Shown here: positions 7,309 to 13,701 of the stretch, in pieces
How the letters are laid out: the number at the start of each line of letters is the position of its first letter
Position numbering within the stretch: position 1 is the stretch's first letter
Assembly: GCA_025997215.1 (NCBI GenBank)
Contig: BNUH01000047.1
Location: 1 to 21,012, forward strand
Source of the DNA: Clostridia bacterium
GTDB taxonomy: Bacteria; Bacillota_A; Clostridia; Christensenellales; Aristaeellaceae
Direction of reading: 5' to 3'
DNA length: 21,012 nucleotides
Translations under genes and position numbers: made by a program
The notes under the pieces: generated by a model
The model's input: the letters and a program-made list of their open reading frames with translations, nothing else
Databases searched by the model: none
What the model was told of the DNA's origin: nothing

Positions 7309-8925
7309 TTACAGGTTGTAGGACAACGTCACATTGTCCACAACGACGATGCTTTCAGGATACTGCAGCGCGATATCCGCGTGCATGACAGCGCGCAAGA
7401 TGATACCGTTGTCCTGCAGCGCGTTGAACGTCTGGCCGCTTTCGTTCACAACGGAACCTTCGCGGAATGATTCGACTTCCAGCCCGCCAGCGTCGCCGAC
7501 GATCACGTTGGACCAGTTGCCGAACAGGATTTTCGCCGTGCCGTCGTCGTTATTCGTGACCAGGTTCGTCGTGATGAACTTCGCGCCCAGCAGCGTACCC
7601 TTGGACGACATCTCGTAGCGGTAGGTGTAGTCGCCAAACGGCGATACAGCGTTCATGATCTCGGCCTCGACCTCAGAGTTAAACACCCAGCCCAAATGAT
7701 CGGTCGGGATGTTCTTCTTCAGCGCCGTGGCGCGGATGATCGGGATCAAGTCAGCAGTGATGTGGTCGCTGTTGACCAGGCGCGGGTCGGTGATCGTCGA
7801 GACGTCGATCGTCGTGACATCCGGCGTGTTGATAATGCCCAGCGGTTCAAAGCTCCCGCCTTTGCCGTATAACGCGCCCGTTTCCAGGCCTAGCGAGATT
7901 CTGCGCGCCAGGTCAGCGCCAAACGCTTCGTCATTGGAAAACGCGCTGAACTGCATCAACTCGCGCGTGGACGGGATGATCGCGGATAACTGCTTAGCGG
8001 TCATCTTGATCGCGCCAAAGCCCGGCTCGGTCGTCTTGATCGAGCGCATTTCGCCGTTCCAGGTCGCGCGTGAACCGACCGTGAACCGTGGAATGGTCAG
8101 ATTGCCGTTAGGCATGGCCATTCTAATAGCGCCGATCTCAAACAGGAATGTCTTGTCATACAGCAGCTGGATGATCTCATCCGCATACACTTCTGGGATC
8201 AAATAGCCGCCGGCGATGGGGTTAGTCGCGTTCAGCGCTTTATAGCTGCGTTCAAGGTTCGCGTCGCCGTACGACTTGCGCGCGTGGTATGCCGACCGAT
8301 CCGGGTCGCCATTGCCCCAGTAGCCGCACTTGACCGACCGCGCCAGTTTAGCGTACGGTGAAAGCGACTTCGCTTCGTTAGGCGCGGACGTCATGGACGG
8401 CGCGGTCATGAACAGGCTGGCATACTTGCGCTGGAGCGGAGTTTCGTATGCTTGCGCCGCCTTGCGGCTGGTGGGATAACTGGCCGATTTACGCGTCACT
8501 GGCATTTTCCTCGATTTCTGAGGCTCGGGCGCTTCGCTGGGGAATGCGGTGCCGTCCTCGCGCGCGTCCTCGTCCTCGTCCTTTTCTTCCTCTTCGTCCT
8601 CTTCCAGGACACCCGTGGCGTCAATCATCGCCGCCATTTCAGCGATAATCTCTTCAGCGCTGACGTCGCCTTCTAAGGCTTCACCAGCGTCGGACAACGC
8701 CTTGCGCTTGCCCAGCACGGATTCAATGGCGTTTTGAAGCGAGGACTCGAATTCCTGCTCCTCGGCTTCCTCCACGGCCTCGACAGCTGCGACGGCGGTT
8801 TCCTGCTCATCTTCAGCGCCCTCGATGGCTTTCTTGCAAGCGGTCTCGATCATGCTCACCAGTTCATCCGCGCTCATCTTGCGGCTCAGTGTCTTGCCCT
8901 TGCGTTTGGTTACAGGCTTAGCCAT
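7309..8925 (-). CDS. Major capsid protein, HK97 fold, with N-terminal scaffolding-like domain
   Basis: The product is 538 residues, ATG at 8925, with AGGAGGAATAACC upstream. Residues 1-135 or so are very acidic and helical (EEDEEEEKDEDED), resembling the delta/scaffold domain of HK97-type capsid proteins, removed by the prohead protease. Residues 150-230 are basic linker. The mature fold starts near NATNPIAGGYLIPEVYADEI and continues with TFLFEIGAIRMAMPNGNLTIPRFT, SIKTTEPGFGAIKMTAKQLSAIIPSTRELM style segments typical of HK97-fold capsid proteins. It forms the icosahedral shell. The usual place is directly after the protease, but an accessory cassette of about 2.3 kb lies between them here. 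Confidence 0.93.
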   Translation of the reverse strand: MAKPVTKRKGKTLSRKMSADELVSMIETACKKAIEGAEDEQETAVAAVEAVEEAEEQEFESSLQNAIESVLGKRKALSDAGEALEGDVSAEEIIAEMAAMIDATGVLEEDEEEEKDEDEDAREDGTAFPSEAPEPQKSRKMPVTRKSASYPTSRKAAQAYETPLQRKYASLFMTAPSMTSAPNEAKSLSPYAKLARSVKCGYWGNGDPDRSAYHARKSYGDANLERSYKALNATNPIAGGYLIPEVYADEIIQLLYDKTFLFEIGAIRMAMPNGNLTIPRFTVGSRATWNGEMRSIKTTEPGFGAIKMTAKQLSAIIPSTRELMQFSAFSNDEAFGADLARRISLGLETGALYGKGGSFEPLGIINTPDVTTIDVSTITDPRLVNSDHITADLIPIIRATALKKNIPTDHLGWVFNSEVEAEIMNAVSPFGDYTYRYEMSSKGTLLGAKFITTNLVTNNDDGTAKILFGNWSNVIVGDAGGLEVESFREGSVVNESGQTFNALQDNGIILRAVMHADIALQYPESIVVVDNVTLSYNL

Positions 8926-8984
8926 TTGGGTTATTCCTCCTAAGATGTAATAGTTATGGTCTGATAGCTGTGGTGTTTTTGTGT

Positions 8985-9021
8985 ATAATAAAGCCGCGCT
9001 GCCTGTTTAAGGCGGCGCGGC
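8985..9021 (-). terminator. Intrinsic terminator closing the ART/ARH cassette
   Basis: On the minus strand an 11-bp GC-rich stem (arms 9021-9011 and 9003-8993, one mismatch) with a seven-base loop is followed by TTTATTATA. It lies after the truncated Panacea gene and before the major capsid gene, so late transcription needs read-through or a separate promoter to reach the capsid gene. Confidence 0.8.
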
Positions 9022-9052
9022 TGTATCGTTGGGGAAGGGGATTAATGCGGTG

Positions 9053-9295
9053 TTAGCATTTGGAAGTCTGCCGTGGTTTCGTCGAGCGGCTTTGTTCAAG
9101 AAGGACAGACGGCACAACAGGGCCGTGATCCCATGCCTCAATAGGATCGTCAAACAGCGGCTCACCGCGAAGCACCAGGCTCCATCCTTGCGCATAAAAC
9201 AAGAGGCTCTGTAGACGCAAGTTTGTCATATAGTCGTGTTGATCGCTCTTTGCGCAGATGTCTATAAGGAAATTCGCGGCATCAATAGCTTTCAT
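9053..9295 (-). pseudogene. Truncated Panacea (DUF4065) domain gene
   Basis: ATG at 9295 overlaps the stop of the ADP-ribosylglycohydrolase gene by four bases (ATGA), with AGAGG upstream, so translation is probably coupled. The 80-residue product matches the first 60 or so residues of the Panacea domain, including LRLQSLLFYAQGWSLVLRG, PLFDDPIEAWDHGPVVPSV. The same region of the full-length Panacea gene at 12833-13381 reads NKLLFFAQGHCLARTGKPLFDSPIEAW in two parts, aligning well. After GPVVPSV the similarity stops and about 15 unrelated residues lead to a stop, then the terminator. About 100 residues of the domain are missing, so it is probably a decayed antitoxin, although a short functional form cannot be excluded. 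Confidence 0.75.
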
Positions 9296-10113
9296 CGTTG
9301 TAACCTCTTTAAGTGCGCCGTCCATGCGTCGTATATCGCGCGTAGGCGTTCGTCGAGGTATGTCAGCGCTTTTTCGGCAATGTCGGTGGGGATGCCGTAG
9401 TATGCTTCAGCGATTGCGCCGGTGATAGCGCCGATGGTGTCGCTGTCGCCGCCCAATGAGATGGCGATGCGGATGGCGTCCTCGAATGAGGTTGATTCTA
9501 GGAAACACTCAATCGCTTGCGGCACTGTCTTTTGGCAGGTTTCATTGAAGCGATACTTAGAACGAATTTGGTCTATCGTGAAGTCTAGCTTGTAATAGTC
9601 ATGGTTAATCCGTTCACGTATATCGCTAATGGACGCGCCTTGTTTGGCCATGTAGACCCCCAGCGCGATCGCCTGTGCGCCTTTGATCCCCTCTGAATGG
9701 TCATGTGTGACGGCGGTAACTGTGGCCGCCAGACGCAACGCATCCTGCTCGGAACGCGCGGCGAATCCCGCCGGGCTGACGCGCATTGCCGCGCCGTTGC
9801 CGTAACTGTTGTATGGTCGTGGGTTGCTGCTGAACATCCACTTGGCGAATGATCCGCCGTAACCGCAATTGGGATAATTCTGACCAATGTCGCGCATGTT
9901 CTTGACGGTGTATCGTGCCAAAGTAGCGTGATAATCCGCGCTTTCGCGATCAGTCGCCGCGTCCGCGCCTATGATTGACTTTGCCACGGCAAGCGTCATA
10001 ATGCTGTCGTCTGTTACCTTACAGCCTTTGCCGAATAGTTCAAAGTCTTTGTGGCGGTAGTTGTCGAACTCGAACCGCGAGCCTACAATATCGCCGATGA
10101 TCGCACCTAGCAT
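9292..10113 (-). CDS. ADP-ribosylglycohydrolase (DraG/ARH family)
   Basis: The product is 273 residues, ATG at 10113. ARH-family enzymes remove ADP-ribose from modified proteins (arginine in DraG and ARH1; other linkages in relatives). Two metal-binding signatures are present: TDDS at residues 34-37 and GGDSDTIGAITG from residue 221. The start MLGAIIGDIVGSRFE is also typical. Length is within the normal 270-350 range. It follows an ART gene and a 72-residue gene and is coupled to a truncated Panacea gene. Established parallels include DraT/DraG and the Tre1/Tri1 effector-immunity pair, where the hydrolase reverses the transferase. That this enzyme reverses the neighbouring ART is inference from adjacency. 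Confidence 0.9.
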   Translation of the reverse strand: MLGAIIGDIVGSRFEFDNYRHKDFELFGKGCKVTDDSIMTLAVAKSIIGADAATDRESADYHATLARYTVKNMRDIGQNYPNCGYGGSFAKWMFSSNPRPYNSYGNGAAMRVSPAGFAARSEQDALRLAATVTAVTHDHSEGIKGAQAIALGVYMAKQGASISDIRERINHDYYKLDFTIDQIRSKYRFNETCQKTVPQAIECFLESTSFEDAIRIAISLGGDSDTIGAITGAIAEAYYGIPTDIAEKALTYLDERLRAIYDAWTAHLKRLQR

Positions 10114-10132
10114 CGCTAACCCCTTTTCGTTG

Positions 10133-10351
10133 TTAGTCGATCGGATCGGTTATGCCAAGACCTTCATTGATCCACTTGCCGTCAGGAGTTTTCTTCCAGC
10201 CGTTGATGGAAATGGAGTCTCTGACTTCTTCGCTACTACCGTCGGGCTTTGTTACCTTGCGAACAATAAACATCTCCCTGTCTTGCGCCCATCTGTCACG
10301 TAAGGAAACGCCTTCCATTTGCTCTGATTGTCTAATACGAGAATCAGCCAT
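10133..10351 (-). CDS. Small protein between ART and ADP-ribose hydrolase
   Basis: The product is 72 residues, ATG at 10351, with GGAGG inside the last codons of the ART gene, so expression follows the ART. The sequence is charged with no membrane segment; it contains MFIVRKVTKPDG and a C-terminal SISINGWKKTPDGKWINEG repeat-like part. No family is recognised. Location between an ART and an ADP-ribosyl hydrolase makes an immunity protein, chaperone or anti-ART inhibitor possible, but there is no direct evidence. Confidence 0.6.
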   Translation of the reverse strand: MADSRIRQSEQMEGVSLRDRWAQDREMFIVRKVTKPDGSSEEVRDSISINGWKKTPDGKWINEGLGITDPID

Positions 10352-10355
10352 TGCG

Positions 10356-11273
10356 TTATACCTCCTTCAGCGGTATTTCCCATATACCCTTGGAGTTTTG
10401 CTTAATCTTTCCGGCTAATGCATAACTCACTTTTCCAGGAACAAGCACTTCTGACTCTTTACCACCAAACAGCGACATATCCGTGATACTTGCGCCTTTA
10501 TTGGTTTGTTTGACCGAATACGCTATTCTATAGTTTGAGAAATCATCGCTTTTGGAGAACGCGGCGGCTACTTTACGATCGCTCGACCAGCTCGTCGCGC
10601 CGTCTCCGAGTTGGAGCGTTTCACCGTTCTTCAGCGCGGCGATTTGCGCAAGCGCTGTGTCTTTAGGCAAAGAGACGCCTCTATAGGTTTCGCCGTCGTA
10701 TTTGGGCAGCTTCTCCAGAAGCTTATCAATGCGTTCATTAGCCGCTGTCCCGTCGGGTGGTGTATTGCGATGAATAACGTCGTAATTGCCGCCAGAATAA
10801 CTACCAACCGCATCGACTGCATCTTCCAACTCTCCGGCGGTAAAGTCTGGAGCGCCATTAAGCCGTTCGCGAACTCCAGTGACTTTCTGCTGGAACGATT
10901 TCCCTTTACCGTCGAATTCCGGATGCCCTGACCTCCCGATATTTTCAGGTTGCGCAGCATCCTCGCCGCTAGGCACGGGTTTATCGGAGGCTGCTGGCTG
11001 CATGGTATCGCCGGATATCACATTGGTCGATGGCTTTTGCTCTTCAATAGGTTTAGTGGGCTCAACGGGGTTTGATGTTGCGGCGGGCTTTGTCGGTGCT
11101 GTCGGCTTTGCGGTAGCATTCGGCTTGCTTGTGCTGGTTATTTTATCGCCTACTGCGCCTTGCAGGTTCCCGCCTTCATCTACCTCAACATGCGTGCCAT
11201 TAATCGTTATCCAATCATTATCCTCTGCCTTTATTCCTGTGATTATTATATCATAATTACCACGTTTTGTCAA
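10356..11273 (-). CDS. Mono-ADP-ribosyltransferase toxin/effector
   Basis: The frame gives 305 residues from a TTG at 11273 that overlaps the protease stop; no ribosome binding site precedes it. Residues 18-45 contain NDWITINGTHVEVDEGG, a segment I recall at the N terminus of phage polymorphic toxins. Residues 48-115 are a Pro/Thr/Ala/Lys linker. The C-terminal 180 residues are an R-S-E type ART: R198 in TYRGVSL, S-x-S in ATSWSSDRK (228-231), and the catalytic E-x-E at E273 and E275 in GGKESEVLVP. Such enzymes transfer ADP-ribose from NAD to target proteins, usually arginine with this motif. The target is unknown. Expression may be by -1 frameshift from the protease (see 11291-11299), which would fuse it to a capsid component; reinitiation at the TTG is the alternative. 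Confidence 0.85.
   Translation of the reverse strand: MTKRGNYDIIITGIKAEDNDWITINGTHVEVDEGGNLQGAVGDKITSTSKPNATAKPTAPTKPAATSNPVEPTKPIEEQKPSTNVISGDTMQPAASDKPVPSGEDAAQPENIGRSGHPEFDGKGKSFQQKVTGVRERLNGAPDFTAGELEDAVDAVGSYSGGNYDVIHRNTPPDGTAANERIDKLLEKLPKYDGETYRGVSLPKDTALAQIAALKNGETLQLGDGATSWSSDRKVAAAFSKSDDFSNYRIAYSVKQTNKGASITDMSLFGGKESEVLVPGKVSYALAGKIKQNSKGIWEIPLKEV
11245..11273 (-). promoter_or_regulatory. Consensus promoter inside the start of the ART gene
   Basis: On the minus strand TTGACA (11273-11268), a 17-base spacer and TATAAT (11250-11245) match the housekeeping consensus at all 12 positions. The -35 includes the TTG start codon, so RNA from here would begin inside the ART coding sequence and lack its N terminus. 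It could instead supply the 72-residue protein and the hydrolase. Confidence 0.75.
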
Positions 11274-11920
11274 TAGTTTATTGATCGTACTTTTTTTTTA
11301 CAGTTTGACGTAATGGTTATGGTGTTTGAGCTTTGCGCCTTGTACCTTGTGTACATCTTCGCCACGCGCTTGTACGCGGCGCGACTGGGCGGTGGTGCAC
11401 TGGGTTGAATGGCTGGCAGTGGGTCAACCTGCTTTACAATGGCTTCAGGCGCTTGCGCCTTGTAGTCAGTTATGACCGCGCTGCTGTTCATCGCCCATGT
11501 CACTACAGATACCTCCCACAGTTTGAGCTTGTAGAGGTGGCGAACGCCGAATTCATCAACGCGGCAGTCGGACGGGTCCGCATCAAACCCGATGGATAGC
11601 TCGTTCAGCACGCCGTCGCGCAATAGTGTTTTCACGTCCCGGCCCATGTGCGTGTCCGATATTTGCGCCTTGATGTATAGTCCGCGTGCGTCCTCGTGCA
11701 TCTCCAGCGGCTTGCCAATGGGCAATTGGTCGCTGTTGTGCCCGGACAGAATCTTCATGCGGTGGAAGTCGGTCAGGAGCGTATCCGTAAACGCGCCCGG
11801 CTCGACTATATCCTCACCGCTGTCGATGTTCCCGAATACCGACGCATAGCCCTCGAATATGCCCTGCTCGTCGTCGTAATGGTCGGCCTTGAATTCACAG
11901 CGCTTGTATTCATGCGGCAT
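11270..11920 (-). CDS. HK97-type prohead protease
   Basis: The product is 216 residues, ATG at 11920, with AAGGAG upstream. It is a serine protease of the HK97 prohead family (U35/S78-like), which cleaves the capsid N-terminal domain during head maturation. The start KRCEFKADHYDDEQGIFEGY followed by ASVFGNIDSGEDIVEPGAF is a textbook match. The catalytic pair is probably H61 in LSGHNSDQLPIGK and S109 in GVLNELSIGF. The C-terminal 50 residues are Pro/Ala- and basic-rich. The gene ends shortly after nine consecutive A, and its TGA overlaps the TTG of the ART gene. In related phages the capsid gene follows directly; here the ART cassette intervenes. Confidence 0.92.
   Translation of the reverse strand: MPHEYKRCEFKADHYDDEQGIFEGYASVFGNIDSGEDIVEPGAFTDTLLTDFHRMKILSGHNSDQLPIGKPLEMHEDARGLYIKAQISDTHMGRDVKTLLRDGVLNELSIGFDADPSDCRVDEFGVRHLYKLKLWEVSVVTWAMNSSAVITDYKAQAPEAIVKQVDPLPAIQPSAPPPSRAAYKRVAKMYTRYKAQSSNTITITSNCKKKVRSINY
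11291..11299 (-). other. A9 slippery run linking protease and ART frames
   Basis: The protease frame reads TGT AAA AAA AAA GTA here. A -1 ribosomal slip, or insertion of one A by transcriptional slippage, continues as AGT ACG ATC AAT AAA CTA TTG into the ART frame without a stop. The product would be a protease-ART fusion of about 521 residues. The ART frame has a TAA at the upstream border of the run, so the run is the only entry point. Confidence 0.6.
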
Positions 11921-11949
11921 ATTATTACCAACTCCTTGTTTTTGGGTAT

Positions 11950-11970
11950 AAAAAAAGCGCCTTGCGGCGC
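11950..11970 (-). terminator. Intrinsic terminator closing the toxin-antitoxin cassette
   Basis: The minus strand reads GCGCC-GCAA-GGCGC followed by seven T. The five-bp GC stem with a GCAA tetraloop and U run is a strong intrinsic terminator. It lies six bases after the 132-residue gene and just before the protease gene. Confidence 0.88.
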
Positions 11971-11975
11971 AATGG

Positions 11976-12374
11976 TTAGATTAGATGCTTAGTGTTACGC
12001 ACCAGCCGTATCCGTTCCACTTTTTCCCGGCAATCCGCTTCCACGTTGTCCCAAAGCCATGCCGGTAGTTCTAGCGCAGAGTCAAGCCTCAACGCGCAAT
12101 AGTACGTTAGGTCAGCCTTGCCATTTACCGTATGGCTTTGCTCTTGAATAGTCGCCCCCGGCGGTATAGCGATGCAATTGTCATTTTGTTTGTACTGCTC
12201 CATGCCGCACGCTCCCAATATCGTAGTGGTTGACGGCGGGGAATTCCCCGCCAAAGGGTGGACCAGGGCCTTGCGGCCAGCCCAGACAACAGTAATAAAT
12301 ATTCCTGCTATATAGTCAAGATAATCTGAAAGCTGTGTATGCAACCGCTCGCGGGTTCTTTGCTTTTCATCCAT
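11976..12374 (-). CDS. Hypothetical protein, third gene of the PanA-MazF cassette
   Basis: The product is 132 residues, ATG at 12374, with AAGGAGG upstream. A moderately hydrophobic stretch near residues 18-34 (YLDYIAGIFITVVWAGR) could be a membrane or buried helix. The second half contains ALRLDSALELPAWLWDNVE and ends in a charged helix. No family is recognised. It is separated from the MazF-like gene by 120 bases with a small GGCCGC inverted repeat and a 12-base palindrome (12413-12424), and is closed by a strong terminator, so it may be cassette cargo or a remnant of the original head-module gene. Confidence 0.55.
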   Translation of the reverse strand: MDEKQRTRERLHTQLSDYLDYIAGIFITVVWAGRKALVHPLAGNSPPSTTTILGACGMEQYKQNDNCIAIPPGATIQEQSHTVNGKADLTYYCALRLDSALELPAWLWDNVEADCREKVERIRLVRNTKHLI

Positions 12375-12494
12375 AACCGCCCCCTCCTTGCACCGATGCG
12401 CTAGAATGCCCCAGAATCGATTCTATTTTCCCGATGCATTCCTCTGTGTCAAAGCGGCTTTCGTCGCGCTACGGGGCCGCTGGCGGCCTTGGTT

Positions 12495-12836
12495 TCATGG
12501 TTTACGATTGCGGCGATCTATTCGCTTCAGTATGTCCTGAATCGCCATCGCATCTCGCATAGATATGCGGCCAAGACGCCTAATCATGTCTGACTGCTCC
12601 AACGACAAGTATTTAGAGAACCTGATAGTTGTTGGGACGCGCAGCCCAGCGGTAAGGTTGTCAACTAACGTATATTCGTTGTCGTCACGCGGCGCGTGGG
12701 AGGTCATTTTATAAGCTCCGATCACAAACACGCAATCTCCCGCGATTAAGACAGGTCTTGGTTTACGTCTGTTTGGCTCATCCTCGTAAGTGACGCTAGC
12801 AAGCCACACATCCCATTTTGCGAACATATGGCTCAT
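12495..12836 (-). CDS. MazF/PemK-like toxin (probable ribonuclease)
   Basis: The product is 113 residues. The ATG at 12836 overlaps the antitoxin stop by four bases (ATGA). The sequence has the MazF/PemK pattern: DVWLASVTYEDE at the N terminus, KPRPVLIAGDCVFVIGAY, then KMTSHAPRDDNEYTLVD and TAGLRVPTTIRFSK, with a C-terminal GRISMRDAMAIQDIL helix. Family members are small endoribonucleases that cut mRNA or tRNA when free of antitoxin. The Arg in KPRPV and Ser/Thr in MTSH are at the places of the usual catalytic residues. Pairing with Panacea rather than a classical MazE/PemI is the notable feature. Confidence 0.78.
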   Translation of the reverse strand: MSHMFAKWDVWLASVTYEDEPNRRKPRPVLIAGDCVFVIGAYKMTSHAPRDDNEYTLVDNLTAGLRVPTTIRFSKYLSLEQSDMIRRLGRISMRDAMAIQDILKRIDRRNRKP

Positions 12837-13381
12837 TGTTTATAACTCTCCCACATCGCATCTTCGCTCGGATCATACCATTCCTTAGGCAAAACGGTAA
12901 CGGCATCCCGGCTCAGGCGGGATATGACGCTGTCAAACGACTCTATCTGGTTCTCTGGCTTACGAAAATATGCAATCATCGTTTCGTGGGATATAACAGA
13001 ATTGTGAAAAGTGTTGACCCACGGGCTGCCAGGCTCATGTGTAAGCGTAACCAAGTAACTTGCGGAATATTTGCCATACTCACGCAGCACATCGAGCAGA
13101 ATCTCGCCTTCCTCGCCTTGGCTACATTCCGCAGTTTCGTGCGATGGCAAGATAATAGGGGTATACCCGAATGGCTTATAGGCGTGATAAACTACAGGGG
13201 CTACCGGCCCGAGCGCCCAGGCCTCGATGGGGCTATCAAATAATGGTTTTCCGGTACGCGCCAGACAATGCCCCTGCGCAAAGAACAGCAGTTTATTCAA
13301 CGCGAGATTTGTGACTGTTGGCTCATCGCCAGTCTTCATGGCATCAATAATGCATTTCGCTACTTCAAATACATTCATCAT
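12833..13381 (-). CDS. Panacea (DUF4065/SocA-like) antitoxin
   Basis: The product is 182 residues with GGGAGG eight bases before an ATG at 13381. The Panacea hallmarks are NLALNKLLFFAQGHCLA, PLFDSPIEAWALGPVAPVVY and a C-terminal region with PGSPWVNTF and ISHETMIAYF. Panacea proteins are known as antitoxins (PanA) that neutralise many unrelated toxins; the domain also occurs in SocA and GepA. Antitoxin-first order, four-base overlap with the toxin and a dedicated promoter with a palindrome over the -10 fit an autoregulated toxin-antitoxin operon. Confidence 0.88.
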   Translation of the reverse strand: MMNVFEVAKCIIDAMKTGDEPTVTNLALNKLLFFAQGHCLARTGKPLFDSPIEAWALGPVAPVVYHAYKPFGYTPIILPSHETAECSQGEEGEILLDVLREYGKYSASYLVTLTHEPGSPWVNTFHNSVISHETMIAYFRKPENQIESFDSVISRLSRDAVTVLPKEWYDPSEDAMWESYKQ

Positions 13382-13399
13382 ATCTCGTACCTCCCGCTT

Positions 13400-13424
13400 G
13401 CATAGTATATATCATATGCTATGC
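13400..13424 (-). promoter_or_regulatory. Putative operator of the PanA-MazF operon
   Basis: A 25-base near-perfect palindrome (GCATAG...CTATGC, 11-base arms with one mismatch, three-base centre) overlaps the -10 hexamer. This is the expected place for autorepression by an antitoxin or complex; the binder is not known. Confidence 0.55.
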
Positions 13425-13432
13425 GCTGTCAA
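13404..13432 (-). promoter_or_regulatory. Promoter of the PanA-MazF operon
   Basis: The minus strand has TTGACA (13432-13427), a 17-base spacer and TATACT (13409-13404), a near-consensus housekeeping promoter 23 bases before the antitoxin start. Confidence 0.85.
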
Positions 13433-13433
13433 A

Positions 13434-13701
13434 TAAGAACCCATATTTATTCTCCATGCCGCTGTGTTTCATCTTTTGGCTCGGAGTCCACCCCATCAAG
13501 CGCAGAGGGCTGCATTGCACGGTTGTTCGTCACATCAAGCCTCCGTAATTCCAACAGATTTACATTACGGCTATGTAACGAATATTAATTCAATTTTCAA
13601 GCCCTATTTTTGAATTAATTTTCCCCCTGCATTGTTTTCTGCATATAGAGTGTCACATCTTATGCAGAAAAACAAGCCCATGGGGAGGAAACAAGAATGA
13701 T
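13434..13701 (-). other. AT-rich intergenic region with clustered inverted repeats
   Basis: This 268-base stretch between the portal-MuF gene and the toxin-antitoxin promoter is much richer in A+T than its surroundings. It holds perfect inverted repeats with arms of 11 bases (TTTTCTGCATA, 13635-13645 and 13661-13671), 10 bases (ATTAATTCAA, 13584-13593 and 13610-13619) and 7 bases (CCGTAAT near 13542 and its complement near 13564). None ends in a proper U run, so they are not clear terminators. Apart from one possible mini-ORF, no gene is seen. Confidence 0.6.
13447..13533 (-). CDS. Possible 28-residue ORF
   Basis: A GTG at 13533, six bases after GGAGG, opens a polar frame (MTNNRAMQPSALDG...) of 28 codons ending TAA. 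The only support is the good ribosome binding site; it could be chance or the remnant of a displaced gene. Confidence 0.25.
   Translation of the reverse strand: MTNNRAMQPSALDGVDSEPKDETQRHGE

Noticed and set aside
9007..9195. Minus-strand 62-codon ORF overlapping the Panacea remnant as its missing part
   Set aside because: It does not contain the missing C-terminal Panacea motifs (PGSPW, ISHETM type), so it does not rescue the truncated gene by a frameshift.
12441..12462. Promoter before the 132-residue gene (TTGACA near 12457)
   Set aside because: The nearest TAGAAT is 21 bases away and the 17-base position has only AAAATA, so spacing or -10 is poor.
13635..13671. Intrinsic terminator after the portal-MuF gene
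   Set aside because: The inverted repeat has T on the outer 5' side and A on the outer 3' side on both strands, so no U run follows the stem.
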